Shown here: in pieces, positions 1 through 9,687 of the stretch | Numbering within the stretch: position 1 is the first letter of the stretch | Layout: every line of letters begins with the position of its first letter | Origin: Sphingorhabdus sp. Alg239-R122 | GTDB lineage: Bacteria > Pseudomonadota > Alphaproteobacteria > Sphingomonadales > Sphingomonadaceae | DNA length: 64,000 bases | Direction of reading: 5' to 3' | Assembly: GCF_900537065.1 (NCBI RefSeq) | Contig: NZ_UNRC01000001.1 | Span: forward strand, 248,001-312,000 | The notes under the pieces: generated by a model | The model's database searches: none | What the model saw: the letters and a program-made list of their open reading frames with translations, nothing else | Told to the model about the DNA's origin: nothing | Translations under genes and position numbers: made by a program

Positions 1-1
1 C

Positions 2-85
2 GTGCGCACCTTCCTTGTAGGCGAATCGCTCATGCGACAAAACGACGTTGAAACGGCGACGCGGCAGCTACTAAGCGGTACATAA
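2..85 (+). CDS. trpC: Indole-3-glycerol phosphate synthase, C-terminal end (partial)
   Basis: Only the last 27 codons are in the window; the frame is open from the left edge to TAA at 83-85. The end reads FLVGESLMRQ followed by DVE and ATRQLL, which is the conserved C-terminal helix region of TrpC, the (beta/alpha)8 enzyme of tryptophan synthesis. TrpC lying a short distance upstream of lexA is a familiar arrangement in Sphingomonadales. The call rests on a short fragment but the motif is characteristic. Confidence 0.75.
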   Translation: MRTFLVGESLMRQNDVETATRQLLSGT

Positions 86-122
86 GTAGAACACTTGACA
101 TAACCTGTTTTGTTTCGTAATT

Positions 123-137
123 GTTCCGTATTCGTTC
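123..137 (+). promoter_or_regulatory. SOS box (LexA operator) in front of lexA
   Basis: The sequence GTTC-N7-GTTC (GTTC at 123-126 and 134-137) is an exact match to the direct-repeat LexA operator of alphaproteobacteria. It lies 17 bases before the lexA start codon, so it very likely mediates autorepression of lexA. Confidence 0.85.
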
Positions 138-154
138 ACTAACGGAGCACTGAT

Positions 155-862
155 ATGCTTACAAAAAAACAGCATGAGCTTATTTCTTTTATTCAGCATC
201 GGTTGGAGGAAACGGGTATTTCCCCTTCTTTTGAAGAAATGAAGGATGCCCTGGACCTGAAATCCAAATCGGGTGTGCACCGTCTTGTCAGTGCGCTGGA
301 AGAGCGCGGGTTTATCCGTCGTCTGCCAAATCGTGCGCGGGCGCTGGAAGTTTTGAAATTACCTGATGCGATCGTAAAACCTGCTGACACAGTGAAAATG
401 CCGTCATCTGGGGCCTCTGCTGCGAGCATATCCAATATTGCAGATGCCAAAGCACCCACAAATATGAATGCCGATAATGATGTGATGGAAATTCCCCTGC
501 ATGGCCGCATCGCCGCAGGTGTTCCGATTGAGGCTATTGAAGGTCAATCTGCATTGTCTGTACCATCTGCCCTGTTGGGTTCGGGTGAACATTATGCGCT
601 TGAAGTTTCCGGTGATTCCATGGTCGAAGCGGGCATATTGGACGGTGATTTCGCACTTATCAAACGTGCAAACACCGCGCGTGACGGTGAAATCATAGTC
701 GCGCTTGTACGCGGTGAAGAGGCCACACTTAAATATCTGCGCCGTGAAGATCAGATGGTTCGCCTGGATCCGGCCAATTCGGCCTATGAACCACAAACAT
801 ACCGCTCCGATGAAGTTGAGGTACAGGGAAAACTGGCAGGGTTGCTCCGCCGTTACCACTGA
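155..862 (+). CDS. lexA: LexA SOS repressor / self-cleaving protease
   Basis: Transcriptional repressor of the DNA-damage (SOS) regulon; it cleaves itself when stimulated by RecA filaments. The 235-residue protein has the N-terminal winged-helix domain (about residues 1-70), an alpha-type linker rich in Ala/Pro, and an S24 peptidase domain from about 110. The Ala121-Gly122 cleavage site, catalytic Ser155 (in GDSM) and Lys193 (in ATLKYL) are all visible. The ATG at 155 is preceded by GGAG at 144-147 and an operator at 123-137. Length is typical for the alphaproteobacterial form, which is longer than the E. coli protein. Confidence 0.97.
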   Translation: MLTKKQHELISFIQHRLEETGISPSFEEMKDALDLKSKSGVHRLVSALEERGFIRRLPNRARALEVLKLPDAIVKPADTVKMPSSGASAASISNIADAKAPTNMNADNDVMEIPLHGRIAAGVPIEAIEGQSALSVPSALLGSGEHYALEVSGDSMVEAGILDGDFALIKRANTARDGEIIVALVRGEEATLKYLRREDQMVRLDPANSAYEPQTYRSDEVEVQGKLAGLLRRYH

Positions 863-916
863 TTTTCACTAATACAGGCTTGTTGGTTAAAGCAGGAAGG
901 TCAGATTCTCAGTAAG

Positions 917-3073
917 TCAGGGTCTGAACCAACCATGTTCGCCTTCCTGCGCCGCAACGGTCCTGAGCTTTGGCGGGCTATCTAACCATATTGACAAACC
1001 ACCTGTTTGCGAAAGCATAACGCGATCAGCCTTGAGCCATCTGGGATGGCAACTACGTGGCAACCAGCGGTCACTCACAACAATGTCGACGCGCTTACAG
1101 GCCGCGGCAAGGCTGCGCTCTGGTACAATATAGCTGCTCCTGCTGGCGAGCACTGTCCAGATACGATCAACCCCTTGCAGCTTGATAGTACAGAAATCAG
1201 GGCTGCACTGCGCATTTCTCCAATCCTTCATCGCCCGGATATCAGTTTCTTTGACGCCTGCATTTTCGGTTAATGTATCAATAGTATAATCTCCTGCCCG
1301 ATCACGCAGCAGGATAATTTCTCCCTGTTTACCTGTTATGGCCAAGTGCTTACCTGAAGAATGTACCAATATGTCGGGCGAGCGCATCTGCGTTAGTGAT
1401 ATGGCTGCAAAACCCAAAGGCATTAACGCCAGCAAGCGTGCTCTGCCTTTAACAAGTGCGAACCATAATCCGCCCATTACAAACATTGCGAACAGGCGCA
1501 CGTCCATAGAAGGAAGCCGTGTAACTGAACCGGGCTGCGCCTCAACAAAATGCGCCAGTGACAAAAGCAGTGAAAGCGCCTCACCGCATAATAGCCATAT
1601 TGGTGCCCCCAGCCCCACAATATCCAACAACAACGCCAGTGCTTCTAGCGGCATGATGATGAATGTGGTGAGCGGTATGGCAAAAATATTGGCCAATGCG
1701 CCATATATGCCTGCTTTATGGAAATGATATAATGCAATAGGCATCAATGCGATTTCAATAGCTAGCCCCGTCAAGAATAACATACCTGTGAATCGCATAA
1801 TTCGATATAGTACTGGCTCGTCACGCCGCTGGAAAATGCGTTGCACCCAGGGCAGTTGATGCAAAGCGATAATTGTAATTACCGCCGCAAAACTAAGCTG
1901 AAAACTCGGCCCCGCGAGCGCCTCTGGCCAAAATATGAGGACAAAAGCTGCGCCTGCCGCAACAAGGCGCATGGATAACGGATCCCTACCCATGGCAAGC
2001 GCTGTCAGCACGAGTATGGCGGCAATGCACGCCCGTATGGTGGGAACTTGCGCGCCGGTCAGCAACGTATACGCCAAACCGCCTAGTGCCGCAGCGACTG
2101 ATGCAATTAACGGCAAACGGTATTTAAGCGCCAATGCAGGAAACAGCGCGAGCAATTTCACGACGAGAAGATAAATGGCCGCGACAACTGCACTCACGTG
2201 CAGGCCGCTTATTGACAGCAGGTGTGCCAGCCCTGCTCTGCGCATCGCTTCTGCATCCTCATCTGCAATCGCGCCCCTGTCCCCCGTTGCCAGTGTTGCA
2301 GCGATGGCACCTGGTGAGCCTTCGACACGCGACTGAATATGACGCGACAGACGCGATTGCGCCTCTGGCAGCCAGTTGCTTTGCCGTGATACCTTGATGA
2401 TGGAAGGTTTTTCCAATGCAGTGCCTGTCGCCGAAATTCCTTCAAACCATGCCTTTTGCGCAAAATTATATGCGCCTGGCAATGCCGCACCTGCAGGCGG
2501 CATCAGCCGCGCACGTACAGATAGAACAGCCCCTTCACGAAAGCGGGCATCATCCCATTTTCTTGGCAGATTTACACGTATTTTTGCAGGCAGCGCAGCT
2601 TCTTTCCCGGGCACAAGCAGCAACCGGACCTTGTCACGGGCAGGCAGGTCGGTACGCTCACCGATTGCAGCATAAAAAGTCGAAACCACCGGTTTTTCAA
2701 TAGGCGCCGCCCCGATTATGGTAGACTTGAGCCAGATTAAGGCACAACCGCCAGCCAGCAATAATGCCGACACTACCAACGCTTTGCGCAAGATGCTGTA
2801 ATTTTCCAACCAGTGATGAAACGCCCAGATGGCCAGCGTGATTGCCACAAGGCCCAGGATCAAACCCGTCCATTGCGCTGGATTGTCCAGAGCAAACCAG
2901 GTTGCAATGCCAATTCCCAGCATGACCGGCATCCATAACGGCAAATGCTCTCGTTGTGAGTCCATGAATTTTTCGGTTTTCGCCAGCATATAGTTCAGGC
3001 CATCCCGCAGTGCCGTAAAAACAGCACTTGGAACCACTTGGAAAGCCGTGCTAGGGGCGTTGCTTTCAGGCAT
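917..3073 (-). CDS. comEC: ComEC/Rec2 family DNA-uptake channel protein
   Basis: Predicted inner-membrane channel for single-stranded DNA in natural transformation. The 718-residue protein has an N-terminal hydrophobic pair, a DUF4131-like soluble segment (about 130-230), and the Competence membrane domain with the hallmark LLSISGLHVSA motif near residue 290, followed by many membrane segments. The C-terminal metallo-beta-lactamase-like part (from about 560) lacks an HxHxDH motif, as is usual in alphaproteobacterial ComEC proteins. Its start lies 25 bases from that of gltX, so the two genes share a very short divergent promoter region. Other competence genes are not in the window, so a role in DNA uptake is inferred from family only. 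Confidence 0.9.
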   Translation of the reverse strand: MPESNAPSTAFQVVPSAVFTALRDGLNYMLAKTEKFMDSQREHLPLWMPVMLGIGIATWFALDNPAQWTGLILGLVAITLAIWAFHHWLENYSILRKALVVSALLLAGGCALIWLKSTIIGAAPIEKPVVSTFYAAIGERTDLPARDKVRLLLVPGKEAALPAKIRVNLPRKWDDARFREGAVLSVRARLMPPAGAALPGAYNFAQKAWFEGISATGTALEKPSIIKVSRQSNWLPEAQSRLSRHIQSRVEGSPGAIAATLATGDRGAIADEDAEAMRRAGLAHLLSISGLHVSAVVAAIYLLVVKLLALFPALALKYRLPLIASVAAALGGLAYTLLTGAQVPTIRACIAAILVLTALAMGRDPLSMRLVAAGAAFVLIFWPEALAGPSFQLSFAAVITIIALHQLPWVQRIFQRRDEPVLYRIMRFTGMLFLTGLAIEIALMPIALYHFHKAGIYGALANIFAIPLTTFIIMPLEALALLLDIVGLGAPIWLLCGEALSLLLSLAHFVEAQPGSVTRLPSMDVRLFAMFVMGGLWFALVKGRARLLALMPLGFAAISLTQMRSPDILVHSSGKHLAITGKQGEIILLRDRAGDYTIDTLTENAGVKETDIRAMKDWRNAQCSPDFCTIKLQGVDRIWTVLASRSSYIVPERSLAAACKRVDIVVSDRWLPRSCHPRWLKADRVMLSQTGGLSIWLDSPPKLRTVAAQEGEHGWFRP

Positions 3074-3098
3074 ATCATATCTTTGAAAGGAAGCTGGC

Positions 3099-4550
3099 TT
3101 GAGTGCAAGCGAAGATATAAATCAGGATGTTTCCCAACCACAGCAAGTGGTTACACGGTTTGCGCCATCGCCCACGGGTTTCCTGCACATTGGTGGCGCG
3201 CGCACAGCATTGTTCAACTGGCTTTTCGCGCGTGCAAATGGCGGCAAAGCGTTGTTGCGTATTGAAGATACGGACAAGGAACGTTCAACTCAGGCGGCTA
3301 TAGACGCAATTATAGACGGCCTTGACTGGATGGGCCTTGACTGGGATGAGCCACCTGTCTTTCAAAGTACACGGGCCAGACGTCATGCGGAAGTTGCGCA
3401 GACACTGCTAGACAATGGCAATGCCTATAGATGTTATGCCACTGCAGAAGAACTGGAACAAATGCGTGCAGAGCAACGCGCAGCGAAGAAACCCATGCGC
3501 TATGATGGCCGCTGGCGTGATCGTGATCCATCACAGGCACCTGAAGGCACTCCATATGTAGTCCGCCTGAAAACAAAGCAGCGTGGCAGCATGGAAATCA
3601 TGGATGAAGTGCAGGGTCGCGTGTCCGTCCGCAATGAAGAAATTGACGACTATGTGCTGCTGCGTTCCGATGGTACGCCAACCTATATGCTGGCTGTGGT
3701 TGTCGATGACCATGACATGGGCGTTACTCATCTGATCCGCGGGGATGATCACCTTAACAATGCTTTCAGGCAATTATCGCTCATCCACGCCATGGGATGG
3801 CCGGAACCGGTTTACGCGCACATTCCGTTGATCCACGGCAATGACGGCGCAAAACTGTCAAAACGCCATGGAGCGCTTGGTGTAGAAGCATATCGTGATG
3901 AGATGGGCATATTGTCTGATGCACTGTTTAACTACCTGCTTCGATTAGGTTGGGGGCATGGTGACGATGAAATCATTTCGCGGAATCGCGCAATTGAATT
4001 TTTTTCTTTATCGGGTGTCGGTAAGTCACCATCCCGCTTTGATCCAAAAAAGCTGCTTAACCTAAACGGAATATACATCCGTGAGAGTGATGATACAGAG
4101 CTGACACAGCTAGTGTCTCCGCGTCTCGCCGAAATTTGCGACACATATGACGCTACGGAAAACATGGCTTTGCTCGAACAGGCCATGCCGGTGCTGAAAA
4201 TGCGCGCCAAAAACCTGAATGAACTGGCGGAAAGTGCGAAATTTCTTTTTGTAAAACGCCCTCTGGCAATGGACGAGAAAGCATTATCTCTGCTAGAAGG
4301 GGAAAAACGCGATATCCTTCATGATGTCGTGGAACCACTTGCGGGCTGTTCCGAATGGACGCTTGAAAAACTGGAAGAAATTATCAAAGCCGTTGCCGAA
4401 ACAAAGGAACTGGGCTTGGGTAAAATTGCGCAACCCATGCGGGCGGCCTTGACCGGGCAGGCAAATTCTCCGGGTATTTTTGACGTGCTGGTACTGCTTG
4501 GCAAAGAAGAAGCGATGGATAGGATCAACGATCAAATCAAGGCCGGATGA
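3099..4550 (+). CDS. gltX: Glutamate--tRNA ligase
   Basis: Class I aminoacyl-tRNA synthetase that charges tRNA-Glu in the cytoplasm. The 483-residue protein shows the HIGH-type signature HIGG at residues 30-33 and the KMSKS-type loop KLSKR at 252-256, followed by the helical anticodon-binding region. The start is a TTG codon preceded by an AAAGGA ribosome-binding site at the right spacing; there is no ATG near the conserved N-terminus ([11 protein letters not shown]). Alphaproteobacteria often carry two GltX-type enzymes, one of which may charge tRNA-Gln; the sequence alone does not settle which this is. Confidence 0.95.
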   Translation: MSASEDINQDVSQPQQVVTRFAPSPTGFLHIGGARTALFNWLFARANGGKALLRIEDTDKERSTQAAIDAIIDGLDWMGLDWDEPPVFQSTRARRHAEVAQTLLDNGNAYRCYATAEELEQMRAEQRAAKKPMRYDGRWRDRDPSQAPEGTPYVVRLKTKQRGSMEIMDEVQGRVSVRNEEIDDYVLLRSDGTPTYMLAVVVDDHDMGVTHLIRGDDHLNNAFRQLSLIHAMGWPEPVYAHIPLIHGNDGAKLSKRHGALGVEAYRDEMGILSDALFNYLLRLGWGHGDDEIISRNRAIEFFSLSGVGKSPSRFDPKKLLNLNGIYIRESDDTELTQLVSPRLAEICDTYDATENMALLEQAMPVLKMRAKNLNELAESAKFLFVKRPLAMDEKALSLLEGEKRDILHDVVEPLAGCSEWTLEKLEEIIKAVAETKELGLGKIAQPMRAALTGQANSPGIFDVLVLLGKEEAMDRINDQIKAG

Positions 4551-4615
4551 TAACGGTCGATCACAAAATATAACCCTTTATGAGGGCCAACTGGTGCACT
4601 TGAGGAGACAATTAG

Positions 4616-5902
4616 GTGACAGATAAAAACGCAAAGATTCAATATTCGGGTAATGAGTATGACATGCCGGTGCTGAGCGGTTCGGTAGGCCCGGATGTCG
4701 TGGATATTCGTAAGTTTTATGGCCAGACAGGTGCCTTCACCTATGACCCCGGTTTCACCTCCACGGCCAGTTGTGAATCTGGTCTCACTTATATTGATGG
4801 CGGTGAAGGTGTGCTGCTGCACCGTGGCTACCCCATCGGTCAGTTGGCTGAAAAGTCCAGCTTCATGGAAGTTGCCTATCTTCTGTTGAACGGTGACCTG
4901 CCAGATCAGGATGAAATGAACGATTTCAACTATACGATTTCGCGTCATACCATGCTTCATGAGCAGCTCATGAAATTCTATGGCGGATTTCGCAGTGATG
5001 CGCACCCTATGGCTATCATGTGCGGCGTTGTGGGAGCGCTTTCAGCTTTTTATCATGATTCGACCGATATCTCTGATCCGGAACATCGCAAGATTTCAAG
5101 CCATCGCCTGATCGCAAAAATGCCAACCATTGCTGCGGCCGCATATAAATATTCGATTGGCCAGCCCTTTATGTATCCGGATAATTCACTGTCCTATACA
5201 GGCAATTTCCTGAATATGACCTTCGGCGTTCCTGCCGAAGCTTATGAAGTGCATCCCGCCATTGAGCGCGCACTCGACCGGATTTTCATTCTGCATGCCG
5301 ATCATGAACAAAATGCTTCGACTTCAACTGTACGTTTGGCAGGTTCTTCCGGCGCCAATCCTTTTGCCTGTATCGCAGCGGGCATTGCATGCCTGTGGGG
5401 ACCTGCCCATGGCGGTGCGAACGAGGCTGCGCTGAATATGCTGCGTGAAATCGGTACACCGGATCGTATCCCTGAATATATCGAGCGTGCAAAGGATAAG
5501 AACGATCCATTCCGCCTGATGGGCTTTGGTCACCGCGTCTATAAAAATTATGACCCGCGCGCGACAGTTATGCAAGAAACTGTCCGCGAAGTGTTTGACG
5601 CGCTTAAAGTGTCCGACCCTGTCTTTGAAGTAGCATTGCAGCTTGAAGAAATGGCATTGAACGATGATTATTTCAAAGAGAAGAAGCTCTTCCCGAACGT
5701 GGACTTTTATTCCGGTGTGATCCTGTCTGCCATTGGTTTTCCAACCACCATGTTTACCGCGCTGTTTGCACTGGCACGGACCGTTGGTTGGGTGGCACAA
5801 TGGAACGAAATGATTTCGGACCCTGGCCAGAAAATCGGCCGGCCGCGCCAGTTATATTCCGGCCCAACCCAGCGCGACTATATTGCTATGGACAAACGCT
5901 AA
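4616..5902 (+). CDS. gltA: Citrate synthase (type I, hexameric type)
   Basis: Condenses oxaloacetate and acetyl-CoA to citrate, the entry step of the TCA cycle. The 428-residue protein contains the active-site stretches [11 protein letters not shown] (about 222-232), [10 protein letters not shown] and [13 protein letters not shown] (His and Asp of the catalytic triad). The start is GTG, preceded by a strong GAGGAG Shine-Dalgarno sequence. It follows gltX after 65 bases on the same strand and faces the histidine-kinase gene tail to tail. Confidence 0.96.
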   Translation: MTDKNAKIQYSGNEYDMPVLSGSVGPDVVDIRKFYGQTGAFTYDPGFTSTASCESGLTYIDGGEGVLLHRGYPIGQLAEKSSFMEVAYLLLNGDLPDQDEMNDFNYTISRHTMLHEQLMKFYGGFRSDAHPMAIMCGVVGALSAFYHDSTDISDPEHRKISSHRLIAKMPTIAAAAYKYSIGQPFMYPDNSLSYTGNFLNMTFGVPAEAYEVHPAIERALDRIFILHADHEQNASTSTVRLAGSSGANPFACIAAGIACLWGPAHGGANEAALNMLREIGTPDRIPEYIERAKDKNDPFRLMGFGHRVYKNYDPRATVMQETVREVFDALKVSDPVFEVALQLEEMALNDDYFKEKKLFPNVDFYSGVILSAIGFPTTMFTALFALARTVGWVAQWNEMISDPGQKIGRPRQLYSGPTQRDYIAMDKR

Positions 5903-5907
5903 AAATG

Positions 5908-5925
5908 TCAGGCTTTGCCGCCTGA
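5908..5925 (-). terminator. Short hairpin between convergent gltA and kinase genes
   Basis: A perfect 6-base stem (TCAGGC at 5908-5913 with GCCTGA at 5920-5925) overlaps the stop codon of the minus-strand kinase gene. On the minus strand it is followed by CATTTTT, so it could act as a weak intrinsic terminator there; on the plus strand no T run follows. Confidence 0.4.
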
Positions 5926-7275
5926 ATTTGACGGCAATTCCAGTATAAAGCGCGCTCCTTGCCCGGGCGCGCTTTCTACTTTCAGGTCACCGCCCATAGC
6001 CCTTGCTAATCTGCGTGAGATATAGAGGCCAAGTCCGCTACCGCCATCGTGGCTGCGCCCCAGACGTTCAAATTTGTCAAAAATACGTGCCTGTTCTTCT
6101 TCGGTGAGTCCTCCGCCCTGATCGGCCACGACAAGCCGAGCGAGCTCTCCGTCCTGCTCCAGGCGCACCCATACCATGGAAGCCGCAGGTGAATAGCGCA
6201 CTGCATTGGTCAATAGGTTAAGTACTATCTGCAAAACCCGCCTGTAGTCGCCCATGGCAGACAGGTTTTCATCATCCGCCGGCGCATCAATATGGATATC
6301 GTGATCAACCGCCTGAACGGATAGTAAAGTAGCAGCTTTGCGCCCTATATTGGCAAGGTCAATTGCGTTGCGTACAGGTATGAAATCATCACGTTCAACC
6401 ATTTCAGTATCGGATATATCTGTAACCAACTCGTGCAAATGCTGCCCAGCCTGCATAATGTCGCCAGCATAAGCCGCATAATCTGCCCGGAGAGGGCCCA
6501 TTTCCTTCCCTTCCATCATTTCGGCATTTGCTATGATGCGGTCAATGGGGGCCTGTAGACCCGAGGCTAACCCCTCTCCGAAGAACTTCTTCATCTGTTC
6601 GGAGCTAAGTAATTGCATATGCGCCGAAGTTTCAGTCTCCTGAACTTCGGTCAGGTAAACATCAAACCCCTTTGATTTATCCATGTTGTGCGACAGCGGC
6701 CTGATATCTATCATCCATATTGTATCAAGACCTGGTAAAGTCACACATTGACCGGTATAGCTTTGCCAACTTTTTGCAGCTTTGCGTTGCAGAGTGAATT
6801 CAAAAACATCCCGCCAATGCCGCATCACATAGTTACGTGGAGCGATTGCGGGATCATTTCGGTTAAATGACATTGCAACAATATTCTGTTCTGTATCTAG
6901 CTTGATATGCCCATCTGCGTTCAGTTTTCCGATCGAAGCCTTCCGACCATTTTCCGCAACAGGATTTGCAAATAATAGCCTATGTTCAGACCAATTGGTG
7001 ATTTTCAGTTTTATTTTTTTACGCTTCGGATTCACCTTTGCCCATAAGGTGATAATTGCGTCTTTCCTGTCAATTTCAACTTTCCGGGAAAGACGCATCC
7101 CCAGTTCCTGCGCCGAAAAACACAGTGACAACAGCTCCGGGACAGCAAGAATACCGTTTTTCAGGCCTCTATTGGCGTAATGCAGATCATATAACGGCGC
7201 ATCGGCAGATAATATCCGCCCATCCCTGTCCAGAACGGCTGTGATACTTTGTGAGGAAGATTGGGTTTTTACCAT
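5908..7275 (-). CDS. Histidine-kinase-like sensor with degenerate phospho-acceptor box
   Basis: Signal-transduction protein of 455 residues. The C-terminus is an intact HATPase domain: N-box (NLLTNAVRYS, Asn357), G1 box DQGGG (385-389), F-box IFDKFERLG and G2 box GSGLGLYIS (412-420). The preceding dimerisation helix reads ASGLQAPID (237-245), where the usual H-E-L-R-T-P is expected; the phospho-accepting His is replaced by Ser238. The first 210 residues look PAS-like, with no membrane segment seen. I chose the ATG at 7275, whose codon overlaps the end of the upstream gene by 7 bases; a longer Cys-rich extension to 7425 is only read-through of that gene in another frame. It is co-transcribed with the DUF2336-like gene. 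No response regulator is adjacent. Confidence 0.8.
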   Translation of the reverse strand: MVKTQSSSQSITAVLDRDGRILSADAPLYDLHYANRGLKNGILAVPELLSLCFSAQELGMRLSRKVEIDRKDAIITLWAKVNPKRKKIKLKITNWSEHRLLFANPVAENGRKASIGKLNADGHIKLDTEQNIVAMSFNRNDPAIAPRNYVMRHWRDVFEFTLQRKAAKSWQSYTGQCVTLPGLDTIWMIDIRPLSHNMDKSKGFDVYLTEVQETETSAHMQLLSSEQMKKFFGEGLASGLQAPIDRIIANAEMMEGKEMGPLRADYAAYAGDIMQAGQHLHELVTDISDTEMVERDDFIPVRNAIDLANIGRKAATLLSVQAVDHDIHIDAPADDENLSAMGDYRRVLQIVLNLLTNAVRYSPAASMVWVRLEQDGELARLVVADQGGGLTEEEQARIFDKFERLGRSHDGGSGLGLYISRRLARAMGGDLKVESAPGQGARFILELPSNSGGKA

Positions 7276-8255
7276 GCCGTGCCTCGTGCATGGGGTGTCC
7301 ATTGTACAACAATGTCCTGCGCTGCCGCAGCGCTCATGTTGATATCGGTGACAGGAATAACATCCTGATACTGACCCGGCAGCTTTAGAAGATTGACTAT
7401 CTTGGCAATATCCTTTGTGGGGCATTTTGCAGCACGAAGGATAACCGCAAAAGCCGCTCGGTCCTGCGCACTCGATAAAATCAGTATTTCATCGGTCGGC
7501 AGGCCAATTTTTTCCGAAAGCATCGCAAAAAAATGGGAAACACCGAACTTTCCAATGGCCGCCATATTACAGGAATAGTTGGGTTTGATCGTACGGTTCA
7601 CATGCTCCTGCAGCATTTTGAGCCTGCTCTCGCTTTCATCATGGTTCGATAGTGCTTTGCGTGCTGCTTTTGCCATGTCAGTATTGCTAGTCAGCCCGCA
7701 TTTTTCTATGTGCCGCGCTGCAGCCCAGACAATCGCATGCGCCAGTTCTGCAGGCAGCTCCAGTAATGGATATGAGAAATCATCAATCGCACTGATAAAT
7801 CTGCTTTGTGCAACAAGCTGTGCCATGGCGTATGCAGACTTTTCATCATCATCTGAAGCGATACGCACTTGCAAATCATCCGAAATTTCCGGATGCGCCG
7901 CATTATCCTCGCCAATGGTTTCGCAATAGTGCCACTCGACAATGCGTGTATAGAGAAACGACAAAAGCGCAGGTGAATAGACATGACTCTCGGGAAAGTG
8001 GGTATCTGCAATGGTTCTGGTGCCATCATCCCGCAGGTTCGCAGCAACGGCCTGTATCGCCTGCTCCCCAAGCGATATTGCTAATGCACGCGTCAGACTG
8101 ATTGCCGCTTCAGATGCAATAAAGCTGCGGTTAGGGAAAGTCTGAGCGTATAATGATCGGGTAAAGCCCGGCATCTCGCGTGACACATAGTGTGCACGCT
8201 CCAATATATCACCATGCGAAACATCGCGGTGAGTATCGGAAAGCCCCGGCTTCAT
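7269..8255 (-). CDS. DUF2336-like helical protein
   Basis: The 328-residue, largely alpha-helical cytoplasmic protein has no signal peptide or membrane segment. It resembles the DUF2336 proteins of alphaproteobacteria, which are often encoded beside sensor kinases; the assignment is from overall character rather than a decisive motif. It overlaps the following kinase gene by 7 bases, so translational coupling and a shared signalling role are likely. The gene begins at ATG 8255. Confidence 0.5.
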   Translation of the reverse strand: MKPGLSDTHRDVSHGDILERAHYVSREMPGFTRSLYAQTFPNRSFIASEAAISLTRALAISLGEQAIQAVAANLRDDGTRTIADTHFPESHVYSPALLSFLYTRIVEWHYCETIGEDNAAHPEISDDLQVRIASDDDEKSAYAMAQLVAQSRFISAIDDFSYPLLELPAELAHAIVWAAARHIEKCGLTSNTDMAKAARKALSNHDESESRLKMLQEHVNRTIKPNYSCNMAAIGKFGVSHFFAMLSEKIGLPTDEILILSSAQDRAAFAVILRAAKCPTKDIAKIVNLLKLPGQYQDVIPVTDINMSAAAAQDIVVQWTPHARGTAW

Positions 8256-8307
8256 ATAGCTGCGGTATCGCGTTTTGGTTAATTTCTCGTTAACTTTCTT
8301 GGGAATG

Positions 8308-9507
8308 CTATTTTGGGCTGCTTTCTAATAGCTTATGCGCTCGAGCTGAAAAGAGGACAGAGCCCAGGGTAACAATACCAACGCCCATTACGGCCAGTGG
8401 TAAATGACCCAAAATCGAAAGAGCAGCCAATAGTAATGCAAACCATAACGGATCGTGAAAAAATCTTAAAATTCGATCGGATATATTTGTTTTATTTATA
8501 TAATACCAATATATACCAACCGAAGTTAACGCCAAATAGCCGGTCATAAGTGGCGAAATATCTGCCTTATGTAGTCCAGCAACAAGTGTCGCAGCAATGG
8601 ATATCCAATATACTGAGTCCAGATATTTCCTATTTTTCAGAGGTTCAAAAAACCCGAACAGGTTCTGCCGCATATATCCGGTAAAAACTGCAATCGCGAG
8701 TAGCAAAAGAGCTGTCGATACATTGATAAAATATGCTGCTGCAGGGGCGGTAACAGCACCCAGCAACTGTACGCCTCGCAATATATTACGGCTATATTTG
8801 CGCTTCCAGACGTACGGTGCCATGAGACGCGCGAAGGGCGCGGCAAGAAAGCGCTCGCTTAGCCAGGACATGCTTTGTCTGGATGGGAAAACAGCATTTT
8901 TCTCGGCGCTCTCCATTGTCTCTGCCGAAGCCTGGATGGAAATTTCACCACTCCCAAGAGCTCGGTCGGATATCATGACACGTTTATAATCACGCTGCAC
9001 ACCGCTACGCAGCGCAGCGGACTGGACACTCCAGTCACCCGGAAGATCAGCCAGCGACAACAGATCGCGGCCACGCAATTTTGCGATTCCAGCCCAGAAA
9101 TGGTTGATATCAATACGTTCAAAACCTGACGGGGGGGTATCTGTGCCTGCTGTCAATGTCGCGATTCTGGGTAATTTCGCATTCCAGATCGAATACGCCA
9201 CTGAAGGTTGTATATATAACCCGTCGGCAATCAGTAATATTTCATCATCGGCGGCAACATGCGCCGTTATTTCGGATGCACTGCGGCCAATTACAAATTC
9301 CAGACCGTTATTAATTGCATATTCCTCAAGCAGTATAACTTGCCCCGGAACAGCCTGAACAAACGCAATAATCTTTGATGCGCCGGCATCAATAGCGAGT
9401 TTCATTTGATACTGTGCCAACGTACCATCCGCCATCGGCAAAAGGCCGCGTGGTTGATGTGGTGCATCACTGCACGTCTCACATATACTAATAAGCGCAA
9501 CGCGCAC
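8308..9507 (-). CDS. Unidentified membrane protein with nucleotidyltransferase-like N-terminal domain
   Basis: I do not recognise a named family. The 399-residue protein has an N-terminal soluble domain of about 200 residues that looks like a GT-A/nucleotidyltransferase fold: a GLLPMADGTLAQYQ segment near residue 20, then DAGASKIIAFV, and DEILLIADGLY near 90. The C-terminal half (about 230-390) has five or six hydrophobic segments. This two-part layout recalls fused cytidylyltransferase/CDP-alcohol phosphotransferases, but I cannot find the DGxxAR...GxxxD signature of the latter, so function is open. It stands alone on the minus strand, divergent from the coiled-coil gene. Confidence 0.55.
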   Translation of the reverse strand: MRVALISICETCSDAPHQPRGLLPMADGTLAQYQMKLAIDAGASKIIAFVQAVPGQVILLEEYAINNGLEFVIGRSASEITAHVAADDEILLIADGLYIQPSVAYSIWNAKLPRIATLTAGTDTPPSGFERIDINHFWAGIAKLRGRDLLSLADLPGDWSVQSAALRSGVQRDYKRVMISDRALGSGEISIQASAETMESAEKNAVFPSRQSMSWLSERFLAAPFARLMAPYVWKRKYSRNILRGVQLLGAVTAPAAAYFINVSTALLLLAIAVFTGYMRQNLFGFFEPLKNRKYLDSVYWISIAATLVAGLHKADISPLMTGYLALTSVGIYWYYINKTNISDRILRFFHDPLWFALLLAALSILGHLPLAVMGVGIVTLGSVLFSARAHKLLESSPK

Positions 9508-9687
9508 GAGAATCTCCGACCTGTTTGCCAGTTTATGTAGTTATCAAGGCGTATTGCTTCCAGTAAAATCTATGTAAGAGCCCAATTAGCACGCAACGCA
9601 AAGAGTCTCGCAAATATGTGCATATTACACGATAATCCGCTTACAAGTTTTTATTCCCTATGCCGCCAAATATGGTAAACATACAAT

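Noticed and set aside
4532-5005. 157-residue minus-strand frame opposite gltA
   Set aside because: Antisense to the start of gltA, whose identity is certain.
7276-7425. N-terminal Cys-rich extension of the histidine kinase
   Set aside because: This part overlaps the upstream DUF2336-like gene in another frame; the ATG at 7275 at the gene junction is the natural start.
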